Part shown: piece by piece, positions 26,773 through 34,455 of the stretch | How positions within the stretch are numbered: the first letter of the stretch is position 1 | How the letters are laid out: the number at the start of each line of letters is the position of its first letter | Source: Elusimicrobiota bacterium | GTDB lineage: Bacteria > Elusimicrobiota > Elusimicrobia > UBA1565 > UBA9628 | DNA: 36,769 nucleotides | NCBI GenBank assembly: GCA_016191335.1 | Contig: JACPOW010000045.1 | Location: forward strand, 1 to 36,769 | Direction: 5' to 3' | Position numbers and translations under genes: made by a program | The notes under the pieces: model-generated | Database searches by the model: none | What the model saw: the letters and a program-made list of their open reading frames with translations, nothing else | Told to the model about the DNA's origin: nothing

Positions 26773-27566
26773 GCGGTCTTGCCGGTCTCGGAGATCCTCC
26801 TCAACGACTCGTCGAGGTCCTTGAGCAGCTTGGCGCGCTGATCCGCCGGAAGGCCTGAGGCCTCGAGCTGGCGCCGGAGGTCCGCGATCCGCCCTTCCGC
26901 GTCGTTGGCCATCTTGCCGGTGGCCGCCTTGGCCTCGCCGCCCTTCCCGCCCTTGATGTTGTACACCGGGCCCGCGGCGCGGCCCATCAGCTCGCTGCGG
27001 CTGGTCACGCCGTAGTGCACCGACGAGGCCACCGCGCCGTCGCCGGCCGGCAGCTCGAGCTTCGGAGCCTTCTTGCCCGGCAGCTTGCCCTGCAGCTTGG
27101 GGGCCTTCTTCTCCTCGGCGGCGTTCTTGACCACGGCCTCGGCGGTCGAACCGTTCCCTTCGACGTCCAGATGCCGGGTGACCTCGAGGGCCGACGCCTT
27201 CGCGGCCGGCGCGGATTCAGGCGTCGGAGCGGCCGCTCGCGGCGCGGCGGAAGGAGCCGGAGCGGCGGGCGCGGCGGCGGGCGACTCGGCGGCCGAGGAC
27301 CCTTCGGAGGAGGAGCCGTCGTCGCCGATCAGCGGAGCCGGGGATGAATCGCGCCGCTCCCTCTGCAGCCCGGACGGGGACATCGAGGGGCGCGGCATCG
27401 AGGAGCCGAGGTCGATCGGAGCCGCCGCGGGGGCGGGCGCCGCGGCCGACTTCGCCTGATGCGAGGAATGGAGCATCATGACTCCGCCGCCCACCGCCAT
27501 GACGGCGACGAAGCCGGCCAGGCCGGCTCCCAGCGCCTGAAAATTAGACTTGTTCTGCTCGCTCAT
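26766..27566 (-). CDS. Hypothetical membrane-anchored protein with Pro/Ala-rich linker
   Basis: 266 residues, family not recognised. One membrane helix (about 11-32, ALGAGLAGFVAVMAVGGGVMML) near the N terminus; a long Ala/Pro/Ser-rich linker (about 38-125); a charged segment; a GVTSRSELMGRAAGPVYNIKGG block; and a C-terminal coiled-coil-like part with LRRQLEASGLPADQRAKLLKDLDESLRRI. The bulk is likely periplasmic. ATG 27566 is preceded by GGAGG and by a good promoter. Its 3' end overlaps the M16 gene by 7 bp, tail to tail. Confidence 0.75.
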   Translation of the reverse strand: MSEQNKSNFQALGAGLAGFVAVMAVGGGVMMLHSSHQAKSAAAPAPAAAPIDLGSSMPRPSMSPSGLQRERRDSSPAPLIGDDGSSSEGSSAAESPAAAPAAPAPSAAPRAAAPTPESAPAAKASALEVTRHLDVEGNGSTAEAVVKNAAEEKKAPKLQGKLPGKKAPKLELPAGDGAVASSVHYGVTSRSELMGRAAGPVYNIKGGKGGEAKAATGKMANDAEGRIADLRRQLEASGLPADQRAKLLKDLDESLRRISETGKTAQ

Positions 27567-27588
27567 GACATCCTCCGCGGACCCACTC

Positions 27589-27617
27589 AGTGTAGACCCC
27601 GAACCCTCGGGTTTCAA
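27589..27617 (-). promoter_or_regulatory. Sigma70 promoter with a conventional leader
   Basis: TTGAAA (plus 27612-27617), exactly 17 nt, TACACT (plus 27589-27594). The start codon is 22 nt further on with GGAGG between, so unlike many promoters here this one makes a leader with a Shine-Dalgarno. Confidence 0.7.
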
Positions 27618-27618
27618 G

Positions 27619-27641
27619 AGGGAAATCCGGGATTTCACCCT
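27619..27641. terminator. Hairpin after the SseB-TPR gene
   Basis: AGGG/CCCT and AAATC/GATTT arms form a stem around CGG. A T-run (ATTTTT, 27642-27647) follows on the plus strand only, where no gene ends. On the minus strand the hairpin lies about 25-45 nt after the stop at 27665. It is probably a weak terminator. Confidence 0.4.
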
Positions 27642-27664
27642 ATTTTTACTGTGTTTACCGGACT

Positions 27665-28717
27665 TTAACGCGCGGCGGCGGCCGGGGTGAGCTTGGCGCG
27701 CAAGGCGGCCAGGACCTGGTCTCCGGGGAAGCGGCGTACCGCGGTCTCCGCGTGCCGGGAGGCCTCCTCGGCGCGGCCGAGGGCCGCCAAGGCGCGGATG
27801 CCGTTGACGTGGAAGGAGCGCTCCTCGGGATACTTGGCGAGCCCGCGCAGGCACAGCTCCGCGCACTCGTCCATGCGCCCGCAGCGGCCGTAGATCGCCG
27901 ACAGCCCGACCCAGGCGTAGGCCTCGTGGCCGCGGGCCTCGAACCACTCGCACAGAGCCTCCGCCTCGCCGTACATCTCGAAGGCGAGCAAGGACGCGAA
28001 CAGGTCCTCGAGGTAGCGGTTGCCCTCGCCCCCGAGAGCCTGCAGGCGGCGCATCATCTGGAGGAAGTGGCGGACCGGCACCCACGCGTGCTTGTCTCCG
28101 AGCGGCAGGCGCACCAGGCGGCGCAGGTCCTCGGGCGCGAACTTGCCCGCGTCGGGCATCAGCATGAGGGCGGGCCGGTCCTCCCCGGCCCACGGCTTGA
28201 GCCGCCCGAAGGACAGGCGCGCGCCGGCCGGGATCACCAGACGCTCGAGCGGCAGCTCGTAGAGCCTCTGCCCCTCGTCCGCGACCTTGCCCTCGGACAG
28301 GGCGCGCACCTCGGTCCAGGGGACCGAGACGGACACGCCGGGATCGAGGAAGAGCTTGATGCCCGCGAAGCGCCGCACGCCGCGCAGCAGGCTGAACACC
28401 TGCCCGGGCATGTGGCCCATCCACAGGAATTCCTTGCCCTTGGGCGTCTTGAGCCGGCGCGAGGCGACGAAGTCGCGCACGCGGTCGCGCGCGGGGAACA
28501 CCGGCACCCACACGCCGCCGAGCTCGGGGTCCTTGTCGGCCCACACCGGGAACGACGCGTCGGGCTTGGTCACGCGCCTCATCTCGCCGTCCGCGAGAGG
28601 CGCGTCCACGGTCAGGAGATAGGTCTCCGAGCGCAGAAGCTCCTTATAGAGAGCCGTGCGCGGAAGACGCGGGTTGAGGGACGCGCGCCGGATGAGGTGC
28701 TCGAGATTTTCGACCAT
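27665..28717 (-). CDS. SseB-like N-terminal domain with C-terminal TPR repeats
   Basis: 350 residues. The first part resembles the SseB N-terminal domain: LEHLIRRASLNPRLPRTALYKELLRSETYLL, then VWVPVFPARDRV and FAGIKLFLDPG. The last 120 residues are helical repeats with TPR character (AEALCEWFEARGHEAYAWVGLSAIYGR..., LAKYPEERSFHVNGIRALAALGRAEEA). The role of SseB proteins outside Salmonella is unclear; TPRs suggest protein binding. A TTGACG-17-TAAAGT promoter ends 9 nt before ATG 28717, with GAGG in between. Confidence 0.75.
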   Translation of the reverse strand: MVENLEHLIRRASLNPRLPRTALYKELLRSETYLLTVDAPLADGEMRRVTKPDASFPVWADKDPELGGVWVPVFPARDRVRDFVASRRLKTPKGKEFLWMGHMPGQVFSLLRGVRRFAGIKLFLDPGVSVSVPWTEVRALSEGKVADEGQRLYELPLERLVIPAGARLSFGRLKPWAGEDRPALMLMPDAGKFAPEDLRRLVRLPLGDKHAWVPVRHFLQMMRRLQALGGEGNRYLEDLFASLLAFEMYGEAEALCEWFEARGHEAYAWVGLSAIYGRCGRMDECAELCLRGLAKYPEERSFHVNGIRALAALGRAEEASRHAETAVRRFPGDQVLAALRAKLTPAAAAR

Positions 28718-28726
28718 CTTAACCTC

Positions 28727-28755
28727 ACTTTAACCCCGAATCCAAAGGCCGTCAA
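28727..28755 (-). promoter_or_regulatory. Sigma70-type promoter of the SseB-TPR gene
   Basis: TTGACG (plus 28750-28755), exactly 17 nt, TAAAGT (plus 28727-28732), then 9 nt to ATG 28717, predicting a leader of about 2-3 nt. A GAGG lies in those 9 nt. Confidence 0.65.
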
Positions 28756-28767
28756 GGCCCAATAATG

Positions 28768-29577
28768 TCAGGGTTTAGATGAGGCCGGGCCCTTCAGCGA
28801 GCGGTCCATCCCGGTCAACGAGCACAGCGCGTCCCCGACGGCGCGGGGCAAAGCCTTGACGAGCGGGATGAGCTTGACCATCCCCGGCTCGCGCACGTAC
28901 AGACGGTCCGCCTTGACCGCGGCGACGATCTTCCCGGCGAGCGTCTCGGGCTTCAGCCACGGAGTGAACAAAGGCGGGGTCGTGTTCGGGAACATCCCGG
29001 TGTCGATGAAGCTCGGGCAGACGATGGTCATGCCGACTCCCGTCGTCCCGGCGCGGAGGAGCTCCATGCGCAGCGACTCGGCGAAGCCGACGACCGCGTG
29101 TTTGGACGCGCTGTACACCGCCATTCCGGGAACCCCGAGAAGACCGGCGGCCGAGGCGATCATGACGACGTGACCGGAATTCCGGGCGATCATCCCAGGC
29201 ACGAAGGCTTTGGCGCACCAGTAATAGGAGTTGATGTTCACTTCCATCTGACGCTTGATGTCCGCGTCGCTCGTCTGCAGGAAATCGCCGGGGGTGTGGA
29301 TGCCCGCGTTGTTGTCGAGAAGCGAAACGGGACCGAGTTCGCGCTCCACCGCGAGGGCTCCTTCCCGCACCGCGGAAGGGTCCGTCACATCCAATCCCCA
29401 TCCTTTTGCCGTGAATCCGAGGTCGCGGAGCGCCTTTGCTTTCGCTTCGGCCCGCTCGCCGTTGAGATCCCACAGCGCCACTGTCATCCCTTCCCGCGCG
29501 AGGGCGAGCGCGGTCGCGTAACCGAGGCCCCCGGCTCCCCCCGTGATGACCGCCGTTTTTCCCTTCAGGTCGAGCAT
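28768..29577 (-). CDS. Short-chain dehydrogenase/reductase
   Basis: 269 residues of the classical SDR family. The NAD(P)-binding GGAGGLGYA is at about 13-21, WDLNG follows the second strand, and NNAG is at about 89. The catalytic Ser, Tyr and Lys are in IASAAGLLG...YSASKHAVVGFAESLRMEL. The acidic Asp after strand 2 suggests NAD(H). A C-terminal segment (FTPWLKPETLAGKIVAAVKADRLYVREPG) resembles SDRs that handle lipids or ketones. The start overlaps the proA end by 13 nt, so it is co-transcribed with proA. No metabolic link to proline is evident. Confidence 0.92.
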   Translation of the reverse strand: MLDLKGKTAVITGGAGGLGYATALALAREGMTVALWDLNGERAEAKAKALRDLGFTAKGWGLDVTDPSAVREGALAVERELGPVSLLDNNAGIHTPGDFLQTSDADIKRQMEVNINSYYWCAKAFVPGMIARNSGHVVMIASAAGLLGVPGMAVYSASKHAVVGFAESLRMELLRAGTTGVGMTIVCPSFIDTGMFPNTTPPLFTPWLKPETLAGKIVAAVKADRLYVREPGMVKLIPLVKALPRAVGDALCSLTGMDRSLKGPASSKP

Positions 29578-30833
29578 CGGATCTGTCCTCCCCCGCGCAC
29601 GACGAACTTCTCGCAGGTCAGCCCCTCAAGCCCGACGGGCCCGCGCGCGTGAAGCTTCTGCGTGCTGATCCCCATCTCCGCCCCGAGGCCGAACTCCCCG
29701 CCGTCGGTGAAGCGGGTGGACGCGTTCACATATACGGCGCCGGCGTCCACTTCCCGCAAGAACCTGTCCGCGCGCTTCTTGTCGCGGGTGACGATGGCCT
29801 CCGCGAGTCCGGAGCCGTGACGCGCGATGTGGGCGATGGCTTCGTCGATGCTCTTCACGACCTTGACGGACAGGATCAGCGCCAGATACTCCGTGTCCCA
29901 ATCCGTTTTCGTCGCCGGCTTGATGTTCGGAAGGATCTTCCGAGTTTCAGAGCAGCCCCTCAGCTCGACGTTCGCCGCCGCGAACTTCCCCGCCATATCC
30001 GTTAAAAATCTTTTCGCGATCCTCTCATGCACGAGAAGCGTCTCCATGGCGTTGCAAACGCCCGGCCGTTCCGCCTTGGCGTTCATCACGATCCGTTCCG
30101 CCATGACGAGATCCGCCTTCTCGTCGACGTAGGTGTGGCACAGCCCCTTGTCGTGCGCCAGCACCGGGATGAGCGACTCATGCCTCACCGCCGTCGTCAG
30201 GTCCGCCCCGCCGCGAGGGATCACGAGGTCGATGAGCGTATCCAGCTGAAGCAGCCGTTTCACCGCCGCGCGGTCCGGGTCGTTGACGAACCCCACCGAC
30301 CCCGGCGGCAGGCCGGCCTTCTTCAGGCCCTCGCGCAAAGCCTCCGCGATGACGTGATTGGTCCTGACGGTCTCCTTCCCGCCGCGAAGAATGGCCGCGT
30401 TGCCGGATTTGATGCACAGCCCGGCCGCGTCGGCGGTCACTCCCGGGCGAGATTCGTAAATGATGGCCACGACACCGAGGGGCACCCTCATCTTGCGTAT
30501 AACGAGACCGTTAGGACGTTTCGCGAAATCCGTCGTCTTTCCTACCGGGTCCGGGAGCTTCGCGACATGTTCCAGGGCCCGCGCGATGTTCTCGATCCGT
30601 TCGCCGTTCAAAGTCATTCTTTCTATGAAGGCGGCGCTCCGGGACGTCGTTCGCACCGCCGACAGTTCCCGCCCATTTGCCGTTAAGATCCGTCCCGTTC
30701 GTTTTCTCAACGCCCGGGCCATTTCCAGCAAGGCGCGATTCTTGAGGGCCGTGGATGCGCGCGCGAGCACCCGGCTCGCCGTTCTCGCCTCGAGGGCCAT
30801 CTTTTCCACGTTCATCGCGCTCCCACCCCGCAC
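29565..30833 (-). CDS. proA: Gamma-glutamyl phosphate reductase
   Basis: 422 residues from GTG 30833 (416 from ATG 30815). The catalytic Cys is C260 in ERPGVCNAMETLLV; other marks are VPLGVVAIIYESRPGVTADA, LRGGKE, PRGGADL and SVKVVKSIDEAIAHI. It reduces gamma-glutamyl phosphate with NADPH to glutamate-gamma-semialdehyde, step two of proline synthesis. GTG 30833 is favoured because the promoter -10 ends 6 nt before it. It has its own promoter, with a palindromic operator over the -35, although proB ends only 76 nt upstream. Its third-position GC looks lower than most neighbours, by eye. Confidence 0.96.
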   Translation of the reverse strand: MRGGSAMNVEKMALEARTASRVLARASTALKNRALLEMARALRKRTGRILTANGRELSAVRTTSRSAAFIERMTLNGERIENIARALEHVAKLPDPVGKTTDFAKRPNGLVIRKMRVPLGVVAIIYESRPGVTADAAGLCIKSGNAAILRGGKETVRTNHVIAEALREGLKKAGLPPGSVGFVNDPDRAAVKRLLQLDTLIDLVIPRGGADLTTAVRHESLIPVLAHDKGLCHTYVDEKADLVMAERIVMNAKAERPGVCNAMETLLVHERIAKRFLTDMAGKFAAANVELRGCSETRKILPNIKPATKTDWDTEYLALILSVKVVKSIDEAIAHIARHGSGLAEAIVTRDKKRADRFLREVDAGAVYVNASTRFTDGGEFGLGAEMGISTQKLHARGPVGLEGLTCEKFVVRGGGQIRCST

Positions 30834-30839
30834 TCATCC

Positions 30840-30867
30840 ACTTTATTCACAGCCCAACTGTCGTCAA
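30840..30867 (-). promoter_or_regulatory. proA promoter, predicted leaderless
   Basis: TTGACG (plus 30862-30867), 16 nt, TAAAGT (plus 30840-30845), then 6 nt to GTG 30833. Confidence 0.6.
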
Positions 30868-30874
30868 CGACAGT
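30857..30874. promoter_or_regulatory. 18-bp perfect palindrome over the proA -35 box
   Basis: ACTGTCGT-CA-ACGACAGT covers the whole -35 hexamer. Its outer arms ACTGT-N8-ACAGT are the same as in the proB/def and 9583 palindromes, with a different centre. The position is ideal for repression. Confidence 0.7.
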
Positions 30875-30909
30875 CGAGACCTCCACCGCGGTCGACCCGC
30901 TCGAGCAAG

Positions 30910-32001
30910 TCACCTTTTTAACACCGCCAAATTGTCCCGATGCACGACCTCGTCAGCCGGCTTATTGCCCAGCACCCGCTCGATCTCGGATGTCTTCAAC
31001 CCCTTTATCTTCTCCAGGTCCCGCGAGCTGAAATTCGTCAGCCCGCGCGCGAACTCCACGCCGCCCTCGACCAGGCTCACCACGTCGCCCGGCTCGAAGG
31101 CGCTGGACAGGCCTTTGACGCCGGACGCTAGCAGGCTCCTCGCCTTCCCGGTCAGAGCCTCCCTGGCGCCCGCGTCCACGATGATCCGTCCTTTCGGATG
31201 CGAGGCGAACGCGAGCCACTGACGCCTCTTGGCGAGGGGTTTGTCCTCGGGCAAAAAGCGTGTCCCGACGGGCTCGCCGTCGAGCACCGCAGTGAGCGTC
31301 CCCGCCTTCATGCCGTTGGCCACGACCGCGAGCACCCCGCCCTCGGCCGCCTGCCGCGCCGCGCGCACCTTGGACTCCATGCCCCCGGTGCCCCACGGCC
31401 CGGCCTTGCCCACGCGCGCGGGCGTCGCCCCGGGCGCCACCTCGGCGATCAAGGTCGCGGACGGGTTCTCGCGCGGGTCGTCGGTGTACAGGCCGTCCTG
31501 GTCGGTGAGGAGCACGAGGAGGTTCGCGTCCACGAGCCCCGCGACGAGCGCCGACAGCCCGTCGTTGTCGCCGAACTTGATCTCCTCGACGGCGACCGTG
31601 TCGTTCTCGTTGACGACCGGCACGACGCCGAGACGCAGCAGGGTGAGCATGGTGCTGCGCGCGTTGAGGTAGCGCTCGCGATGGTGGAGGTCGTCGCCGG
31701 AGAGCAGGACCTGCGCCACCGTGATCTTCGGCCGGGCGAACGCCGCCTCCCAGGCCCGCATGAGCCGGCTCTGGCCCACCGCGGCGGCGGCCTGCTTGAG
31801 CTGGACGCTCGGCCGCTTCTCGAGCTTGAGCCGCTCGCGCCCCGCAAGGATGGCGCCGGAGGACACGAGGACGACCTCGTGGCCGTGGGAGCGGGCCTTG
31901 GCGATCTCGCCCGCCAGGCGGCGCAAGGTCGCGCCGGAGAGGCCCTCCCCGCCGCCCGACAGCACGCCCGAGCCGACCTTGACCACGATGCGTTTACCCA
32001 T
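30910..32001 (-). CDS. proB: Glutamate 5-kinase
   Basis: 363 residues, the normal length including a C-terminal PUA domain (about 275-350, GRIIVDAGAREALTGKARSLL). The amino-acid kinase fold shows IVVKVGSGVLS, VLVSSGAILAG, VPVVNENDTVAVEEIKFGDND and LLTDQDGLY. It phosphorylates glutamate to start proline synthesis and is usually feedback-inhibited by proline. A GATACT -10-like hexamer (plus 32013-32018) lies 11 nt before ATG 32001. The 18-bp palindrome falls at its -35 position. It is divergent from def. Confidence 0.97.
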   Translation of the reverse strand: MGKRIVVKVGSGVLSGGGEGLSGATLRRLAGEIAKARSHGHEVVLVSSGAILAGRERLKLEKRPSVQLKQAAAAVGQSRLMRAWEAAFARPKITVAQVLLSGDDLHHRERYLNARSTMLTLLRLGVVPVVNENDTVAVEEIKFGDNDGLSALVAGLVDANLLVLLTDQDGLYTDDPRENPSATLIAEVAPGATPARVGKAGPWGTGGMESKVRAARQAAEGGVLAVVANGMKAGTLTAVLDGEPVGTRFLPEDKPLAKRRQWLAFASHPKGRIIVDAGAREALTGKARSLLASGVKGLSSAFEPGDVVSLVEGGVEFARGLTNFSSRDLEKIKGLKTSEIERVLGNKPADEVVHRDNLAVLKR

Positions 32002-32033
32002 GAATAAGCGAGAGTATCAAAATCGCCTGCCCG

Positions 32034-32051
32034 ACTGTTTCCGGAAACAGT
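32034..32051. promoter_or_regulatory. 18-bp perfect palindrome between proB and def
   Basis: ACTGTTTCCGGAAACAGT occupies the -35 position of the proB promoter and abuts the -35 of def. Counting two flanking bases, 20 nt are identical to 9581-9600. It could repress both divergent genes. Confidence 0.75.
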
Positions 32052-32079
32052 GGACGGATAAAACCGAAACTGGCAAAAT
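32051..32079 (+). promoter_or_regulatory. def promoter, predicted leaderless
   Basis: TGGACG (32051-32056), 17 nt, CAAAAT (32074-32079), then 6 nt to ATG 32086. The same -35 hexamer is used by the gene at 20901. Confidence 0.6.
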
Positions 32080-32085
32080 GCCTCC

Positions 32086-32628
32086 ATGAGCGCGAACATC
32101 GTCGGCATCGGAACTCGGAAGGTCACCTTGCTGGGCAATCCCGTCCTGCGCAAGGTCCTGCGCAAGCTCAAGCCCGATGAGATCCGTTCAGAGGAAATCC
32201 GCCGCCTCGTGCAGGAGATGGCGGTCACCATGGACGAGTACGACGGCGTCGGCGTCGCCGGCAACCAGGTCGGCGAGGACCTCTCCGTGTTCGTCATGGG
32301 CCTGCCCAAGGGCACCAAGCGCCACCCCGACGGCATCGAGCTGACCGTCGTCTTCAACCCCGTCATCAAGCCGATCGGCGACGAGTTCGAGGAGGACTGG
32401 GAGGGCTGCCTCTCGGTGCCCGACCTGCGCGGCAAGGTGCGCCGCCACAGCAAGCTGGAACTGACCGGCCACGGCCTCGACGGCAAGCCCTTCAAGAGGA
32501 CCTACGAGGGCTTCCCCGCCCGCGTCGTCCAGCACGAGACCGACCACCTCAACGGCCTCGTCTATCTCGACCGCATGGACGGCCTCAAGACTCTCTCCTA
32601 CATGAGCGAGATCGGCCGCCGCGGATAA
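32086..32628 (+). CDS. def: Peptide deformylase
   Basis: 180 residues. The three PDF motifs are present: GVGVAGNQVG (55-64; usual form GxGxAAPQ, here with Gly-Asn in place of Ala-Pro), EGCLSVP with metal ligand C108, and HETDH with H150, E151 and H154. It removes the formyl group from nascent proteins. The usual partner fmt is not next to it. It is followed 4 nt later by the ABC exporter genes, so they are probably co-transcribed from the def promoter. Confidence 0.96.
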   Translation: MSANIVGIGTRKVTLLGNPVLRKVLRKLKPDEIRSEEIRRLVQEMAVTMDEYDGVGVAGNQVGEDLSVFVMGLPKGTKRHPDGIELTVVFNPVIKPIGDEFEEDWEGCLSVPDLRGKVRRHSKLELTGHGLDGKPFKRTYEGFPARVVQHETDHLNGLVYLDRMDGLKTLSYMSEIGRRG

Positions 32629-32632
32629 GCGC

Positions 32633-33610
32633 GTGGCCCTCGCGATCGAGACGAAAGGCCTCACCAAGGACTACCGCTCGCCGGTGAAGGAGCCGGGCCT
32701 GTGGGGCGGCGTCAAATCCCTGTTCGACCGGAGATACAAGGACACGCGGGCCGTCGACGGCGTGTCGTTCTCCATCGAAGAAGGCGAGCTCGTCGGCTTC
32801 CTCGGCGCCAACGGCGCGGGCAAGACCACCACGCTCAAGATGCTCTCCGGCCTGCTGACGCCGACCGCCGGCGAGGCGACGGCCCTCGGGCACGTCCCCT
32901 GGAAGCGCGAGCCGTCGTTCCAGCGCTCGATCTCGCTCGTCATGGGCCAGCGCTCCCAGCTGTGGTGGGAGATCCCCGCCTTCGAGACCTTCAAGCTCAA
33001 CCAGGCGATCTACGGCCTGTCCGACGCGGATTTCCGCGTCCACCTCGACGAGCTCGTCGAGCTGCTCCAGCTCGGCGAGCACCTGTCCGTCCCGGTCAAG
33101 AAGCTCTCGCTCGGCCAGCGCATGCGCTGCGAGCTCGCCGCCGCCCTGCTGCATCGCCCCCGCCTGCTCCTGCTCGACGAGCCCACCATCGGCCTCGACG
33201 TCGTCATGCAGAAGAACGTGCGCGAGTTCATCAAGGCCTACAACAAGCGCTCCGGCTCGACCATCATGCTGACGAGCCACAACATGACCGACGTCGTCGA
33301 GCTGTGCAAGCGGGTGATCGTCATCGAGAAGGGCCGCCTGCTCTACGACGGCGCCCTCGACCGGCTCGTCGAGCGCTACGCCGACCACAAGATCCTGCGC
33401 GCCCGCTTCACGACGGACGTCGAGCCCGGCGACCTCAAGAGCCTGGGCTCCGTGGTGCGCTACGAGGACCGGACCGTGACCCTCGAGGTGCCGCGCGCGC
33501 GGATGGCGGCCAGCGCCGCCGCCCTGCTCGGCTCCTACCCCGTCGCCGACCTCAACGTCGAGGAGGTCGCCATCGACGACATCGTGCGCCGCCTCTTCAC
33601 CCACGGATGA
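32633..33610 (+). CDS. ABC-2 type exporter ATP-binding protein
   Basis: 325 residues. Walker A is GANGAGKTTT (58-67), Q-loop VMGQRSQLWW, signature LSLGQRMRCE, Walker B LLLLDEPTIGLD and H-loop LTSHNM. The N-terminal insertion SPVKEPGLWGGVKSLFDRRYKDTRAVDGV and the C-terminal 90-residue extension are typical of ATPases paired with ABC2_membrane_6 permeases. GTG 32633 is 4 nt after def. It overlaps the first permease gene as ATGA. The substrate is unknown. Confidence 0.93.
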   Translation: MALAIETKGLTKDYRSPVKEPGLWGGVKSLFDRRYKDTRAVDGVSFSIEEGELVGFLGANGAGKTTTLKMLSGLLTPTAGEATALGHVPWKREPSFQRSISLVMGQRSQLWWEIPAFETFKLNQAIYGLSDADFRVHLDELVELLQLGEHLSVPVKKLSLGQRMRCELAAALLHRPRLLLLDEPTIGLDVVMQKNVREFIKAYNKRSGSTIMLTSHNMTDVVELCKRVIVIEKGRLLYDGALDRLVERYADHKILRARFTTDVEPGDLKSLGSVVRYEDRTVTLEVPRARMAASAAALLGSYPVADLNVEEVAIDDIVRRLFTHG

Positions 33611-34455
33611 AGCCCCTTTCTAGCGACGTGCGGAAGGGGCACTTCCTCACGTTATCGTTCGGTCGGACCTACTGGGTCGCCTACCAGATCGCCCTCCAGG
33701 AAACCCTGCAGCGGCGGTCGACCTTGATCATGGACCGCCTCGGCGGCTTCGCCGTGGTCGTGAGCCTGTACTCGTTCTGGACCGCGCTGATCGGCGACAA
33801 GGCGACCTTCCTCGGCTACACGCGCGGCGAGATGCTGACCTACGTCCTCGCGCTGAACGTCCTGCGTTCCTTCGTCTTCACCGGCCGCGGCTGGCAGCTC
33901 GTCGGGGAGATCTCGAGCGGGAAGATCTCCTCCTATCTGATCCGGCCGCTGCACTACTACGGCTACGCCCTGGCCCTGGACATGGCTCAGAAGACGGTCC
34001 ACGTCGCCGCCTCGTTCTTCGAGGTGAGCCTCCTCGCCTGGCTGGTCCAGGACGAGCTCTTCCTCCCGCGGGACCCCGCGACCTGGCTCCTGTTCGGGGC
34101 CGCGGTGCTGCTCTCCTCGATGATCTTCTTCTTCCTCGAGTTCATGATCAGCTCGCTCGCGTTCTGGACCTCGGAGTCCGGCGGGCCGCTGTTCTGCTTC
34201 GAGCTGTTCCTGCAGTTCGCCGCCGGGGCCTTCTTCCCCCTCGACGTCTTGCCCATGGCCTTGCGCAGGCTTCTTGAAATGACCCCCTTCCCCTACATGG
34301 TGTACTTCCCCGTCCGCGTGTTCTTGGAGAAGGTGCCCCCCGCCGAGGCCCTGCGCCTCATCGGCATGGAGGCGCTGTGGCTCATGGCCGTGTTCACGGC
34401 GGCGATGATGGTGTGGAAGAAGGGCGTCGCCTCGTACTCGGCGGAGGGTGGATGA
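33607..34455 (+). CDS. ABC-2 type exporter permease, subunit 1
   Basis: 282 residues with about six hydrophobic segments: near 40-60, 75-95, 125-150, 160-190, 200-225 and 255-275. The pattern (YWVAYQIALQETLQRRSTLIMDRLGG, then GEMLTYVLALNVLRSFVFTGRGWQLVGEISSGKISSYLIRPLHYYGYALA) is that of the ABC2_membrane_6 family. The GxISxYLIRPLHYY segment is characteristic. ATG 33607 and ATG 34452 both use ATGA overlaps. Confidence 0.88.
   Translation: MKPLSSDVRKGHFLTLSFGRTYWVAYQIALQETLQRRSTLIMDRLGGFAVVVSLYSFWTALIGDKATFLGYTRGEMLTYVLALNVLRSFVFTGRGWQLVGEISSGKISSYLIRPLHYYGYALALDMAQKTVHVAASFFEVSLLAWLVQDELFLPRDPATWLLFGAAVLLSSMIFFFLEFMISSLAFWTSESGGPLFCFELFLQFAAGAFFPLDVLPMALRRLLEMTPFPYMVYFPVRVFLEKVPPAEALRLIGMEALWLMAVFTAAMMVWKKGVASYSAEGG

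Noticed and set aside
27619..27648. Plus-strand terminator with a T-run
   Set aside because: The T-run is on the strand where no gene ends. It may only reflect the A/T-rich promoter island, so it was listed as a weak hairpin rather than a firm terminator.
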